Source: Beroe ovata
Taxonomy: Eukaryota > Ctenophora > Nuda > Beroida > Beroidae
NCBI GenBank assembly: GCA_946803715.1
Contig: CAMPET010000009.1
Coordinates: 573,813-637,812 of the forward strand
Direction of reading: 5' to 3'
DNA: 64,000 nt
Shown here piece by piece: positions 1 to 11,647 of the stretch; positions within the stretch are counted from its first letter, which is position 1; each line of letters starts with the position of its first letter. The translations under genes were made by a program, and so were the position numbers. The notes under the pieces were generated by a model. It was given only the letters and a program-made list of their open reading frames with translations. It was not told where the DNA came from and ran no database searches.

Positions 1-876
1 TGGACATCGTGCAAGAAGTGGCTTGTCTACGGGCACGCCGGCTGGATTGGACAGAAGTACTGTAACTTTGCGAAGAGCAGAGTGACTGTGGTGAATGGCA
101 CAGCTAGGGCGGATGATGTGGAGGGGATAAAGGCGGAAATGGACGAAGTGGGCCCGTCTCACGTCGTCTGTATCATTGGCCGGACCCATGGTCCCGGGTG
201 TGGGACTATAGACTGGCTCGAGCAGTCGGGGCACCTCAGACACAATGTCCGGGACAATCTGTTCGGACCGTTTGTCCTCGCACGTGAGTGTGAGTCGAGG
301 GGAATCAAGCTGACGTACATGGGCACAGGGTGCATCTTCAAATACACCGATGAACAACGACAAGACATTTTCTCGGAGGGTGATCTCCCCAACTTCTTCG
401 GCTCCTCCTACTCCATCGTCAAGGGATTCACGGATCAGATAGTGAAAATGTTCCCCGATACCGTACTAAATTGTCGGATCAGAATGCCCATTTCCTCGGA
501 CCGATCCCCCCGGAATTTCATCACCAAGATCACCACGTACGAAAAGATCTGCAGTATCCCGAATTCCATGACTGTTCTGGAGGAGATCCTGCCCATCATG
601 GTGGACATGGCGCAACGTGGAATTACGGGAACGTACAACATGACAAACCCTGGCCGGATTTCCCACAACGAGATCCTCCAGATGTACAAGGATATCGTGG
701 ATCCTGGTTTCACCTGGAAGAACTTCTCTCAAGCGGAGCAATTGAAGATCCTGGCAGCAGATCGATCGAATAACGAGCTGACAACGGATAAGTTATCGAC
801 GTTGTACCCTAAACTCAGACCAATTAGAGAAGCAGTTGAGGGTACACTGAAAGATATGGCACTCAAATCACGTTAG
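1..876 (+). CDS. UER1-like dTDP/UDP-4-keto-6-deoxyhexose epimerase-reductase, 5' partial
   Basis: The frame is open from base 1 to the stop at 874-876 (291 residues; the start lies outside the window). It begins with a Rossmann glycine-rich loop, GHAGWIG at residues 11-17. It then shows the short-chain-reductase motif YSIVK (Tyr137, Lys141 of the fragment), a TGCIF block, and RMPISSD and NPRNFITKI blocks. These are the signatures of the C-terminal half of plant RHM and of stand-alone UER1/NRS-ER enzymes, which convert the 4-keto-6-deoxy sugar nucleotide to L-rhamnose nucleotide in the cytosol. The family reaction is established knowledge; the assignment here rests on residues I can see. The gene points toward the 3' end of ATP9. 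Only the first few residues and any upstream exon are missing. Confidence 0.92.
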   Translation, partial: WTSCKKWLVYGHAGWIGQKYCNFAKSRVTVVNGTARADDVEGIKAEMDEVGPSHVVCIIGRTHGPGCGTIDWLEQSGHLRHNVRDNLFGPFVLARECESRGIKLTYMGTGCIFKYTDEQRQDIFSEGDLPNFFGSSYSIVKGFTDQIVKMFPDTVLNCRIRMPISSDRSPRNFITKITTYEKICSIPNSMTVLEEILPIMVDMAQRGITGTYNMTNPGRISHNEILQMYKDIVDPGFTWKNFSQAEQLKILAADRSNNELTTDKLSTLYPKLRPIREAVEGTLKDMALKSR

Positions 877-981
877 TAACAGTTATCAATGACGTCATTC
901 AATTATCCATTCGCATTGATAATTCTTGACACCTTTCTTGACGCCGCTGGCTGTATATCTTTCTTGACACCGCTATTTCAG

Positions 982-1082
982 CTGTGCAAGATAACGGTAC
1001 TAAAAGTGTGAGCAATGGTGATCACAACAAGTTGAGCGAGGAGGGTCACGTGAACGGTCATCTCCAAGTAAATGGTGTTTAA
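982..1082 (+). CDS. possible alternative 3' exon of the UER1-like gene
   Basis: A donor-like GTTAGT lies at 872, two codons before the stop, and a TATTTCAG acceptor ends at 981. Splicing them removes 110 bp and keeps the frame (one base plus two). It replaces the last residues with a tail of 33 residues, beginning PVQDNGTKSVSNG and ending at TAA 1080-1082. The tail is hydrophilic and rich in N, G, S, H and E. Alternatively the stop at 876 is used and this is 3' UTR. The evidence is the paired splice sites and the open frame only. Confidence 0.4.
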
Positions 1083-1765
1083 AAAGTTTCCTCTTCGCTC
1101 AAAGAATACTCTTTGCCAGGAACATTGCCTAGAATACTTCAGAATTATTGTGCATTACGTAGTAATAATAACGTAGATGAGCTGACGTAGTATAGAACTT
1201 TTAACATTGACCGATTTTAAGAATTCGTTAAACGCATGTTTTGAATAGACTTTCAACATGATGCACTGTAGATTTTAAGCAGGTAGACAGAGTTTGGACC
1301 TAACATGAGATTAACTATGTCATTTCCGAAAAAAAGCATGTGATCTAAATCAAATGCTTCAGAATTGTACGGATAAGGCAACAAATTTGTAGTTATTTTG
1401 TTGAATTGAATATGGGATTGCGACTTTCACACATGTACTTCAACTAGCACACGTCACAATTAACGTCTTTGCATTGCTTGGTCTTGACACCACTTTCTAT
1501 TGACACCACTCTGGGCCCTTCTTCACTCTTCGCAATAATTGACACGATCACACCTTCGGTGTCACTGCAAGACATTTTGTCCAACTATGAACTTGAAAAG
1601 CAAGAAGATGTTTTTGGGTTAACATTGTGGTGTATCATTATAGTGAGCACCTACAAGGTCTTTATTCATCACGGCAACCTCTGTAGCACATGCGATTCGC
1701 ATATCTGTGACGCGCGAAGGTAATATTCGACTCAAGTATGCGCGTCTTAGACTATTACATGAATG
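1083..1765. other. 3' flank, no gene seen
   Basis: AT-rich sequence after the UER1-like gene. I see no coding exon, tRNA or mobile element. Short open frames lack splice context or family similarity. Confidence 0.5.
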
Positions 1766-2296
1766 ACGCGCGGGCGCATGTATAATTGGCAATCGCGCGC
1801 ACTCATCAACGCGCGGGAAACTGGACAAATAAAACCTGGCAATGATCGTTGACACCCTGTCGACCTGGCTGGTTTGCGTCAGCATCGCCCGACAAAAATT
1901 TAAACACATACGAGACAAAATACAACTGATTTGAGAATCTCAAATCCAGATTTACAATAACTCAACAAATCCAAAACTTTTTTGTTCTCCAATCATATCA
2001 TGAATCAGTACTAAATATCAATTCCTCGTTACATTCGTACACAAGTATTTAACAAAGCACCATGATAATGAAAATAAAGGTCTGAGTTGAACAAAGTAAT
2101 TGTCTGAGTTAAACAAAGTTATTTTCACCTCTATAAGGCGCGCAAATTCCAATCACACAAATTCCAATCTCTCAACAAATTGAATCGACATGCTTGTGCT
2201 ACATCTAACATCATACAATATACATGCACAAATATGAGATCACTCAAATATACCCCGGATTCGACGAAAAACAACTTGAAGTCATCCGAAACTCCC

Positions 2297-2474
2297 CTAT
2301 CCAGATTGTTGCAACTTGGCATAAATCGGTGGAGCAAATTTCTTGCGGAGGTATTTCATGATAAACAAGGGGAGGCAGCTAGCTGCGGTCAGTGCGACAA
2401 ATTTGAGGAGGAACGATCCAGAGGTAAGGAAGTCAGGGTCGAAGTATTGGGGCAGGAAAACAAGTGCCAGGAAG
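2297..2474 (-). pseudogene. ATP9: ATP9 terminal exon fragment (assembly duplicate)
   Basis: The minus strand repeats the last exon of the P4-ATPase found at 3431-3628, including its stop (CTA on the plus strand at 2297-2299). It is truncated at the contig end at 2474, so the first 20 bases of the exon are absent. It is annotated as a fragment because it is a broken second version, not because it carries an inactivating mutation. Open plus-strand frames over this stretch are shadows. Confidence 0.8.
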
Positions 2475-2475
2475 N

Positions 2476-2645
2476 GCGCGCGAAACGTTTAGAAAACGAT
2501 AATCGTTTTCTAAAACGACAATCGTTTTCTGAAACGATTATCGCGCGATGATCGTTTCTCAAGCAATTATCGCTCGAATATTGTTTTTTAAGCGATTATC
2601 GTTTTCAGAGTGATGGTAAAACGATTAATGATTATCGACTAGCAA
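2476..2645. repeat. array of palindromic CGATTATCG/CGATAATCG motifs
   Basis: Just after the contig join the sequence repeats AACGATAATCGTTTT-like blocks in both orientations at least seven times within about 170 bp, for example TTAGAAAACGATAATCG and CTGAAACGATTATCGCG. Each block is itself near-palindromic, so the array can form several alternative hairpins. I see no coding content. Confidence 0.7.
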
Positions 2646-3430
2646 AACGATATAAACTGTTGCCGTCCGCGTCAACTGATCTCCAAGTTCACAGTCGAGT
2701 ATGGCTTTTTAGGTTGAAAAAGGTGATAATTGAATCCACATAATGATAATGTGCAGTGTGAGCAGTATGAGAAAGGCTGGCTGCAGTGTTGAGTGTACAG
2801 GGCCAGGCTATTCCTCATACTTTGATATTCACCGTGACCGGTGACCTATATTTCAACTTTGATCAATTCCCATGTTTTTCTGGTTGATGCTGTCTTTGTA
2901 GAAGCTCCCTTTTCCTGAAAACATACTCGAGATTACGGCGCGCATGTATAATTGGCAACCGCACTCATCCACGCGCGGGAAACTGGACAGATAAAACCTG
3001 ATCGTTGACACCCTGTCGACCTATCTGGTTTGCGTCAGCATCGCCCGACAAAAATTTAAACACATACGAGACAAAATACAACTGATTTGATAATTTCAAA
3101 TCCAGATTTACAATAACTCAACAAATCCAAAACTTTTTTGTTCTCCAATCATATCATGTATCAGTACTAAATATCAATTCCTCGTTACATTCGTACACAA
3201 ATATTTAACAAAGTACCATGATAATGAAAATAAAGGTCTGAGTTAAACAAAGTTATTGTCTGAGTTAAACAAAGTTATTTTCACCTCTATAAGGCGCGCA
3301 AATTCCAATCTCTCAACAAATTGAATCGACATGCTTGTGATACATCTAACATCATACATGCACAAATACGAGATCACTCAAATATACCCCGGATTCGACG
3401 AAAAACAACTTGAAGTCACCCGAAACTCCC

Positions 3431-5641
3431 CTATCCAGATTGTTGCAACTTGGCATAAATCGGTGGAGCAAATTTCTTGCGGAGGTATTTCATGATAAAC
3501 AAGGGGAGACAGCTAGCTGCGGTCAGTGCGACAAATTTGAGGAGGAACGATCCAGAGGTAAGGAAGTCAGGGTCGAAGTATTGGGGCAGGAAAACAAGTG
3601 CCAGGAAGTATGCTCCAAGAGAGAGGATCTGAGATAATTGTGGGTTAATTAGACGATAATGAGCTGGTGATTTGCAGTCAATTATAACTGTGTTGATATT
3701 GATGGGTGGGCGGTAGTTGAATAAATTACAAATACAACATTATTGCACCGAACGAAGAGGCGGTACTGGTAGTGAAAATGGGGAAATCCGCGTCATTTTC
3801 ACCACCGACAACCCCCTGCACAGGAAGATGTCAAGAATTTGTGTTGTGTACTGTTCTTATACCTGAGCTACAGCCATGAACCAATGCCACGTGCGGACGG
3901 TAACAACCACCATCAGAAGCTCCGTGACGATGAGAACTGTGAATGTTATCGCCACAACGTGGAGAAAGTCTGAGAGAGAGAGTTATGCTGTCAGGGAGTA
4001 ATCAAGAGTTATTTGCGCCGAAGGGAGAAATCCTACAATTTTCTCGAGAATGCTGCTTGTGGAATCAATGAGAGACATTGCTAATGAAATTTGGAGATGG
4101 GAGACTATGATTACCTTCCTTGAAGAGCAATATACCGAGATACATGATGGCTGTACCCTGATATACCGACACCAGAATCCACATGAAAAACGTCTTGAAC
4201 GAGAGAACACGACCTGGGGTACAAAATATGGTGATGGGACTCAATATGACATTAGGTCCATTAATCCGGCAATCAATTATTTATCAATCTATCAAGATAG
4301 GATATTGAGATGAGACTGCCCGAATTTTATTTTATTTTCTCCGCAGATGCAGCTCTAGACTTTTTGTGTAATCCGAATTCCCACTGATGCAAAAGTACAC
4401 GATTGATCTCATGAATCAGATCGGAAACTCAGATCTATCAAAATGATGTACCTTTCTGAAGTTCTTTATACAGCTCAGGATAAAGCATCGCTATCTTATC
4501 CTCAACATCAACGTCAAGTACCAGGAGAAATACGGGGCCCATGGTGAAGAATGAGGTGTATCTGGAGAGGGAGGCAGATGAAATTAGAGTATTTTATGAT
4601 ATTACATGGGCGTGGTTGTCTGATAAACGAAGCGCAAACATTTCAGACGCAAATTTCACTCCCTAGTCTGCCCTTTCCTCTACACTCCCAGTTCGGCCCA
4701 GTTCCCACCCTCTTGCCACCAGTGACCCGCCCCCCCCCCGCCCGGTGACCCGCCCACACCCGGTGACCCTGATCTACAAACCCGATCAGTAGGACTCCTT
4801 GGTATAAGGATATGGACACGAAGAAGAAGCACGCAGAGAAGATAGCCTGCATCACTGAGATGATGAGACCTCGGTGAATGATGAACTGAGAGAGGGATGC
4901 ACATCTCTTGTAGCTGGGAGATTGGAATGAGAGGAAGGGGATGAAGATATTGGTAAAATGGGGAAAACGGGTTGAAATTGAATGCTCTAGTCGTTCACTC
5001 TGTACCTGTTTCGCCCATGCCACAGCAGAAGTCTAGCAACAAATGAGAATTGTGCTATTGAGAAATCTGCCGCCAGTGAGGCTTGCTTCCCCTCTTTACC
5101 CACGATACCAACTCCCGCGTCAGCAGCTTGTATCATACTGACGTCATTGCCTCCATCTCCTGGGAACAGCCAATCAGCGTGCGGGAAGGAGGGTGGCCGG
5201 TGGGGCATTGGGCAACAACCAATCAGCGAGTGGAAAAGGTGGAGGTGATAACCAATCAAAACAAGGGAAATTGGTCCAATCAGAGTAAAGCTGTGGTAGA
5301 AACTGACCTATGGCAGCGACGGGTTTTCCACTGTGTTTCTTGATGAGTTCCACGATGGATGCCTTCTGTGTGGGGCTACACCGGCAAACAACAACAGCCG
5401 GCGACAACATAGCCAGTTCTGAGGAGATGGCGGATAGGGACACACACCCACACACACACACACACACACNNNNNNNNNNNNNNNNNNNNNNNNNNNNNNN
5501 NNNNNNNNNNNNNNNNNNNNNNNNNNNNNNNNNNNNNNNNNNNNNNNNNNNNNNNNNNNNNNNNNNNNNNNNNNNNNNNNNNNNNNNNNNNNNNNNNNNN
5601 NNNNNNNNNNNNNNNNNNNNNNNNNNNNNNNNNNNNNNNNN

Positions 5642-5687
<46 letters not shown>

Positions 5688-7632
5688 CGACGAATTCCTG
5701 TTCGTAGTGTTCCAAACAGGTCATAAGAGAGTCTCCCAAAATCACAAGAGCGTTTTCACTGAAATTAGGATAGATTGGAACCGGTAAATCTTCCTAATCT
5801 TAGTAGCAATGGTGAACGATGGGGCAAAAGTTTGATCAAATCCTATGACAAATCATCTCACTTGTGTTTTCTGAAGCTGTTTAGTTCATTATGAGCCTCT
5901 GTCCTAGTTTTGACAGGCTGGAATGTGTAGATAGGCGTCATTTTCGACACCAAACGAGAGCTGATCGCGATATTTGTGGCAGTTTCCAGCTTATCACCGG
6001 TCAACATCCACACCTGCGTCATACTAGGTAATGCTCGACACATGACGGTGATTATCAAGCTAGATTCTTGGCGGTTTGGTGGTACACACTATAATGTTAA
6101 AGGAGGACACTATTGATACCTTAGTGAGGTAAAAACCGTGATGAAATGACCGAATATTCAACAAAACCCGTGATGTAAAGAGTTTCCAGTATTACTGGAA
6201 ACTCTGGAAAATAGTTTACGATGAATACCTTGATCCCAGCGTTTGCGAGCAGCTCAAGTGTAGTTCTGACATCCGGCTGCAACTTATCCTCCACTCCTGT
6301 CACACAGAGGAGCTCCATATCACCCTCCAGGGTCAGCTGCACGTTCCTCATCTGGTTATTGGCAGATAATTAGGTCATAGATGCGGTAATTGGTGGATAA
6401 TTAGTCTTTACACTTTAATTAGTGATCACAGTAGTTGGAGAAGTGATTGCTCAATAAATTCACGCATTGGTCACTCCACCCTACTTCATCATATCGGTAT
6501 GAAAGTCACAAACCTGTCGAGCTCGCTCGTGGATGGCGAGTTTAGCCTCGTTATACCTCTTCTCAAAATCATCGTACTGCTCCTGTGACAACTGTTTCCT
6601 GGCAACGACGAGAGTCCGGAGTCCTTCACGTGCCATGTTGTCACATTCTTCTTCCAGCCAGTCGTTGTACTGAACTGGGGGAATTGGGGAGTGGGTTAGG
6701 GAGTGGCAGTGGGTAAGATAGCGGGGGGGGTTAGGGATTAGGGAATGGTTTTAGGGGGAGTGGGTTAGGGAGCGGGAAAGTGGGGGATTGCGGTAAGAGA
6801 GCGGAGGTGTGGTTTAGGGAGTGAGGGGGCGGGATAGGGAGCGTGGGAGGAGCAATCCAATTCAGGATCCTTGATACTTGATAACTTTGACGCCCCCGAA
6901 TCACTCACCAATATTTGCCATCACAACATCGGCACCCTTCATAACAAATGTTATCTCCCCACTCTCCATATCTTTCACTATGATTCCCATTCTCTTGCTC
7001 TCGCTCGTGAAGGGGAACATCGTCAGTATTTGGAACTGTTCCAACTTTCCTGTGGGAGTGCGTAGACGCATGACTTGTCTGTCTCGATACACGAGGGTGA
7101 GGTTCACCTGGGGAGTGGGGAGTGTGTGTGTGTGTGATATTAAGAGTTAGTTTTAGAGTTAGATCTAACTTACTTCGTAACTAGAGCTGGATCTAACTCA
7201 CTTCGTAGCTAAAGAATCTAGATTTGATATCTATAGTAAGACTGATAGTTAGAGTACTCTAGAGGTGGACACAACCCAACATAAAAACAGACTGTGATGT
7301 GGAGTGATTACTCTCCCAATCACACCCGTGATAAGAAGTGTAATTTACCTCCTCCGTCCACTCGACGAGAGCTACTTCGTCAGGTGACGCAGCCTGATAC
7401 TGCATCTTCTCCGACAGATCATACACACTCTCTGACAGACCTGAAGAGACGAGGGGGAGTTATCGGTGATTGTACACACTTGGAACTTAGTTCAGAGTCC
7501 CACTCCAGTTAAAGTTTGCGCGGCGCGCGCACAAAAGGGGTCTATATACCTGTGATAGACAAGATCAGAACCCAACAACTCGGGTCTAACCTCACACAGT
7601 AGTCGCCAGCTACTCACTATACCACACACACA

Positions 7633-7664
<32 letters not shown>

Positions 7665-10485
7665 TCCACACACACACACACACACATGTCACCATTACTC
7701 ACCAGCATTGCTGATACCCAGAGCACCGCCCTCCTCGCCACCTTCCACATCCTCCCCACCCTGCCTCTCCTCCTCCTCACAACCACTGGGGGTGACATTG
7801 TGGCAGATTGCCAGAGCCCGTACAGACTCCTTCACTCGGTATGCCAGGGTTTTGCGAACCTGGAAAATTGCTGCTCAAAGATTGAATTGTGATGTAAACT
7901 CATCCCAATTCAACAAAAATTCTTATAAGTATAAGTTAGCGTTATTTCACTGTAATTGCTTAATTGATGTGATGAATCATAGTCAAAATTCTCGAATTTG
8001 ATCCTCATTTGATCCTATTTTATACTTATAAGAATTTTTGTTGAATTTGGATGAGCTAAGTAACATATCACTAAGTAACATATCACTTCATTGCCACAAG
8101 TACAATGTCGGGAAGAAATGAGATAATATGAGAACAGTTGCTATTTGCTTTACCTTGCTTCCTTGCCGTGTTCCATTCTTGTATTCGGTGTTCACGTGAT
8201 CTTTGACTTCCGCAAAGGATTCAGTTCCAAAGGATACGGTCCCGAGGTGAAGTTTCTTGAAAACCTGAGTCAAGCGTCAGTAAAACTTTATAAGCAGATT
8301 GATATCCAAGGATTCATTGATCAGTATAATTAAGTAACGCGTGAGTTCAGAAATAGCACGTGAGTTGTGAAATGTGAAATAACGCGTGAGTTGTGAGATG
8401 TGAAATAGCACGTGAGTTGTGAAATGTGAAATAACGCGTGAGTTGTGAGATGTGAAATAGCGCATGAGTTGTGAGTTGTGAAATAACGCGTGAATTGTGA
8501 GATGTGAAATAACGAGTGAGTGCCCACGCACCATCTCATTCTGCGTGAGAGTGCCGGTCTTATCACTGAGGAGGTAACAAATCCGTCCCAGCTCCTCGGG
8601 AATGGTGGTGTTTCGTACCACAGTCTCGGGGATGTTTTCATCCTTGTGGATGCAGATACTGTACCAGATCTTGGATAGGTCCAGGTTAACTCGGAGACTG
8701 AGCGGGGAGAGGAGATTTTAGTTGGGTAAACTAATGATTAGAGAGGCTGTGATAGGTTGAGAAATAGACTATGCTTGACTAGCATGTCGTTCAACTGACG
8801 ATTTTACGTTTTATTCACTTTGTTATTTGATCGCTCACTTCATTCAAACATAAGGCAGTAAAAGGTTTCAAAAGGAAATAGGGGCAGTTCTCGATTGCCC
8901 AACAAGTCATTTTATATTCTCTTCACACTTTGACTCACTCCACACTTTGACTAACTCCACACTTTGACTCACTTGATCGGAATGATGCTGGAGAATAGCA
9001 CGATGAATCTCATCATGTAGATGTACCAGAACTGAGTCACGCCCTTCAGCAGGACCAGAGCGATGGAGAGACAGAGGGTCAGGATGAAGAGTAGCTTGGT
9101 GAGGTTGTTCACCTCGACATCGGTGTGTCCCATCTGACCGAGGAGAAGTGAGGTGAGGGGATATATTAATGGGGTGAGGAGATTTACTGGAGTGATTTAT
9201 AGTGAGGTGAGGTGAAAAATAGTGACTAGTGATAAGTGAGGTGAGAAGAGAATATATTAGGGGTAAGGACTGAAGGGATGATAAATCACTTCTGTTGAGT
9301 AAAACGTGTCAAAATACTCAGTTTCCTCATATGATCTACCTTATTCGGAGGGTTGTTAGTATTCATACTACTCCTTGTCTCACGACCAGTATAGATAACG
9401 GCCCCAACGGCCGTACCACTTGCCACCACCGAGTTTGCCCACATGGTATTCTCGATGTTGAGTGGTTCTTCCACATCAGATGGGAGCGTCTGGGAGGGCA
9501 GGGAGAGTTGTAATTTCGTGTCATTTCATTGTTTATAACAAAGTATACTATCACGAGTAGGAGTTTTGATCAAGCACAATCAATGATCTTGTTTGATCTT
9601 TATTTAGTTTTTTGAAGAGAAAAACAATTGTCGGTCCTCACTGCGAAAAAGTTCCCTATGAAATTGTAGATGTCTTTTTGTGGTTTCTCTGCGTACACCG
9701 CTGGACCGCTCCTCAGAATATCTACGTCCGCCTGGGAGATATAAAGATGATGTGATGGACGTAGGACGAAGGTTTCTCAATATCTTCGTCTTTGATTTAC
9801 CGATAGGATAAATGCCTGACAGAGACAAAGCATAGCTGAACGCATTTTCTGTACTAGCCAACTCTCGCCAACAGGATTTCACCCTTGGCGCCGCTATCAT
9901 AAAAATGCGCGGCACGACAGAAGTCGAATGAAAACCTACGTGAACATCACATTCACACACCCCTCTCTATCTCACCCCCAATTTCTGAGTGGTTCCGACT
10001 GCAAGTCGCAACTTCCAATCAGTCTCCCCGTCCAGCTGATCAGTCCGAATGAAGCAGGATCCAGACTTCTCCGTAGTTCTGAGCAGGACAACATCGGCCG
10101 GTACCCTCTGATCCTAAGGAGGGAATTGGACGATGCATTATGGGTAATTATTCCTTCAGAGAATGTGGCTTTGACGGTGTTTTATACAAAACTAAATTTA
10201 CCCTCGTGCAACAAAACAGGTATAAATCGGTGTTAGGGGGCGGCCGGAATGAAATGTTGTCGCAATAATAGTTGCACTCCCCTATTGGAGCTATTAAACC
10301 GACGTCCGAAGGGCATTGTATCCATACACAGTACACACATACCGGAACGCAGAACATAACTCCCATACCTTCTCAATGAAGATGATATCCCCCACTTTGA
10401 TTTGGTCTGAGGAAAGTGATATCACGCCCTGGGGCGTGAGTTTCTTATACATCGCACTGTTCACCTCCTTGTCACGCCATCGACG
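3431..10485 (-). CDS. ATP9: P4-ATPase (ATP9A/B type), contig version A: central and C-terminal 21 exons
   Basis: Exons in transcript order: 10369-10485, 9976-10107, 9642-9731, 9340-9489, 8973-9133, 8532-8697, 8154-8264, 7703-7859, 7349-7440, 6909-7107, 6514-6674, 6229-6351, 5862-6013, 5688-5758, 5308-5418, 5006-5159, 4782-4913, 4452-4561, 4115-4213, 3863-3969, 3431-3628. All have GT-AG borders and matching phases and give 930 residues plus stop. Visible motifs are the actuator-domain DGET, phosphorylation-site [21 protein letters not shown] and GDGGNDVSM, followed by the C-terminal membrane segments. Block by block the sequence follows ATP9A/ATP9B, putative lipid flippases of Golgi/endosome membranes that work without CDC50. 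The N-terminal exons are absent because the contig ends at 10705; they are found at 21929-27759. An N gap lies in the intron between 5418 and 5688. Confidence 0.93.
5443..5684. repeat. CA microsatellite containing an assembly gap
   Basis: An (AC)n tract on both sides of 172 Ns (5470-5641), inside an ATP9 intron. True length unknown. Confidence 0.95.
6680..6850. repeat. G-rich minisatellite in an ATP9 intron
   Basis: Degenerate units of the type GGGAGTGGGTTAGGGAGT. The corresponding intron of the other version (17755-18030) has a longer array, so this is a length-variable allele. The plus strand has many G runs. Confidence 0.8.
7621..7686. repeat. CA microsatellite
   Basis: An (AC)n tract with interruptions in an ATP9 intron; the other version has a shorter tract at 18803-18840. 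Confidence 0.9.
7906..8048. mobile_element. MITE-like element with about 29-bp terminal inverted repeats
   Basis: The left end (7906-7934, containing CAAAAATTCTTATAAGTATA) and the right end (8020-8048) are inverted complements with few mismatches around an 85-bp AT-rich core. There is no coding capacity. An identical copy sits at 14031-14173 in the redundant contig. At the equivalent place in the third version (about 19063-19150) the core is in the opposite orientation and the right end is lost. Confidence 0.65.
8335..8525. repeat. minisatellite, units of about 30 bp
   Basis: Tandem GAAATAACGCGTGAGTTGTG-type units in the ATP9 intron just downstream of the exon that encodes the phosphorylation site. 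The same array is at 14459-14645 and a variant at 19447-19655. Histidine- and serine-rich open frames over it are products of the repeat. Confidence 0.85.
8932..8972. repeat. short allele of the CACACTTTGACTAACTC minisatellite
   Basis: About two to three 17-bp units here, against about fourteen at 20046-20283 in the other version of the same intron. Confidence 0.8.
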
Positions 10486-10706
10486 CTGTGGGAATCAGTG
10501 TAAGAATAGCTCTGATCCGGATTGTAGACAATTTTTAATTCTATACTGAACTACAGTGTAATTATTGTTCTATGATGTGTTTCTGATTTTCAATCTTCGG
10601 TTTAATGAGAATGCAGCGAATAATGAAAATGTTATTTCTCATGATGTACTCGTTTGGTTTTTACGATTTCCACAAGAAGAAAATCAGTGCGAAACTTTTT
10701 GTCCCN

Positions 10707-11646
10707 TGTTAACATTAGTTTGTTCTGTAACCGAAAGTTCCAGACCATTTACTTTTCTGAGATATAAGGGAAGAGCCGATTTTGAGCTCCAAGAGACTTC
10801 ATATACTATGGTTTTATGGTATCTCAGATGGTATCCTTTGAATGGCAATGTTCCGGTTTCTGAAGGTCATGTAGAGGCATAAGAGAAGCACAATGGCCGT
10901 GATTTTATTGGTGTGAACAGTTGACTGATACTGTCTGATTCTTAACTGATTTGTTTGTCTTAGTCTTACGTCAACTAACTCTAAGTTGCCTTCATATATA
11001 CGTCTTATATGGCCTCCCTGTGGCCTGTGGCAAATAGGTAGTCTAGCTATAGCATACCCCCGACTGCCTAAGAACCCTTGTACATAACACAGCCTCTAAA
11101 GTCTCTATGACCTGTATAGATATGGCCTACCTAAAGAGTGTTAGCCTCTTTTAAGCGACAGGTTCCAGCATTTGTCGAAGTAGTCTTCTCCTCACTTAAT
11201 GATAATCCCCATCTATCTTATTCGTCGTACAACCTTTCTTACCTCCCCCGTCTGAGCAGACAGTGTCCCCCTGAGATAAATCCTGGTGGACCTTGCACAT
11301 AAGCAGCAAACATTTGGAGTTTGGACTTTTAATCATGGTAGAGTGAAAGTTTTATGATGGTATTGGTATTGTCTATTCTGTCAAGATAATCAAGACGGAA
11401 AAAGCCATATTAAGGCCGTTTACTGAACACAACTCTAATGGTCAATTTTCTGGGCAATCCACATTGATTGAAAAGAAAAATTCTACCTACTGCAAAGACA
11501 TATACATGATGTCAGTTATCTCCGAATTTTTGTGTCAAGGAATCTGAGTTGGTCTAGGCCAAAAACAATGCTAGAAGGTCTCTATCTTGGGTTCCCGTTC
11601 AGTGCTTCCATAACTGGTAACAGAACTGTTGTGATGACTTTTGAAA
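10707..11646 (-). mobile_element. isolated contig, possible LTR-retroelement end
   Basis: This 940-bp stretch between two single Ns shows no ATP9 exon. On the minus strand I see a purine run (CAGGGGGACAC near 11265-11275) followed by TGTCTGCTCAG. About 260 bases further is a TATAAG box (near 11003-11012), and then AATAAAATC (near 10895-10905). This order resembles a polypurine tract followed by an LTR with promoter and poly(A) signal. No protein domain or second LTR is visible, so the call is weak. Confidence 0.3.
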
Positions 11647-11647
11647 N

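Larger units (their letters stand above)
1766..3608. repeat. direct duplication of the ATP9 3' end (1766-2474 and 2936-3608)
   Basis: About 700 bp ending in CCAGGAAG occurs twice in the same orientation with scattered substitutions and small indels. Both copies hold the 3' part of the ATP9 terminal exon and its downstream flank. The first copy stops exactly at the single N (2475). This is best read as two allelic contigs overlapping across a scaffold join, not as a genomic repeat. Confidence 0.8.

Noticed and set aside
2180-3637. Plus-strand frames with a shared [15 protein letters not shown] segment, looking like a duplicated small gene
   Set aside because: They are antisense to the ATP9 terminal exon, whose minus-strand translation ends in a clear P4-ATPase C-terminus.
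7555-7613. Possible ATP9 exon (minus strand) ending at a GTATAT donor
   Set aside because: The exons at 7703-7859 and 7349-7440 already join in phase. Adding this one inserts a segment with no counterpart in ATP9 proteins.
8277-8641. His/Ser-rich minus-strand frames
   Set aside because: Read-through of the ACGCGTGAG minisatellite beyond the splice site of the phosphorylation-site exon.
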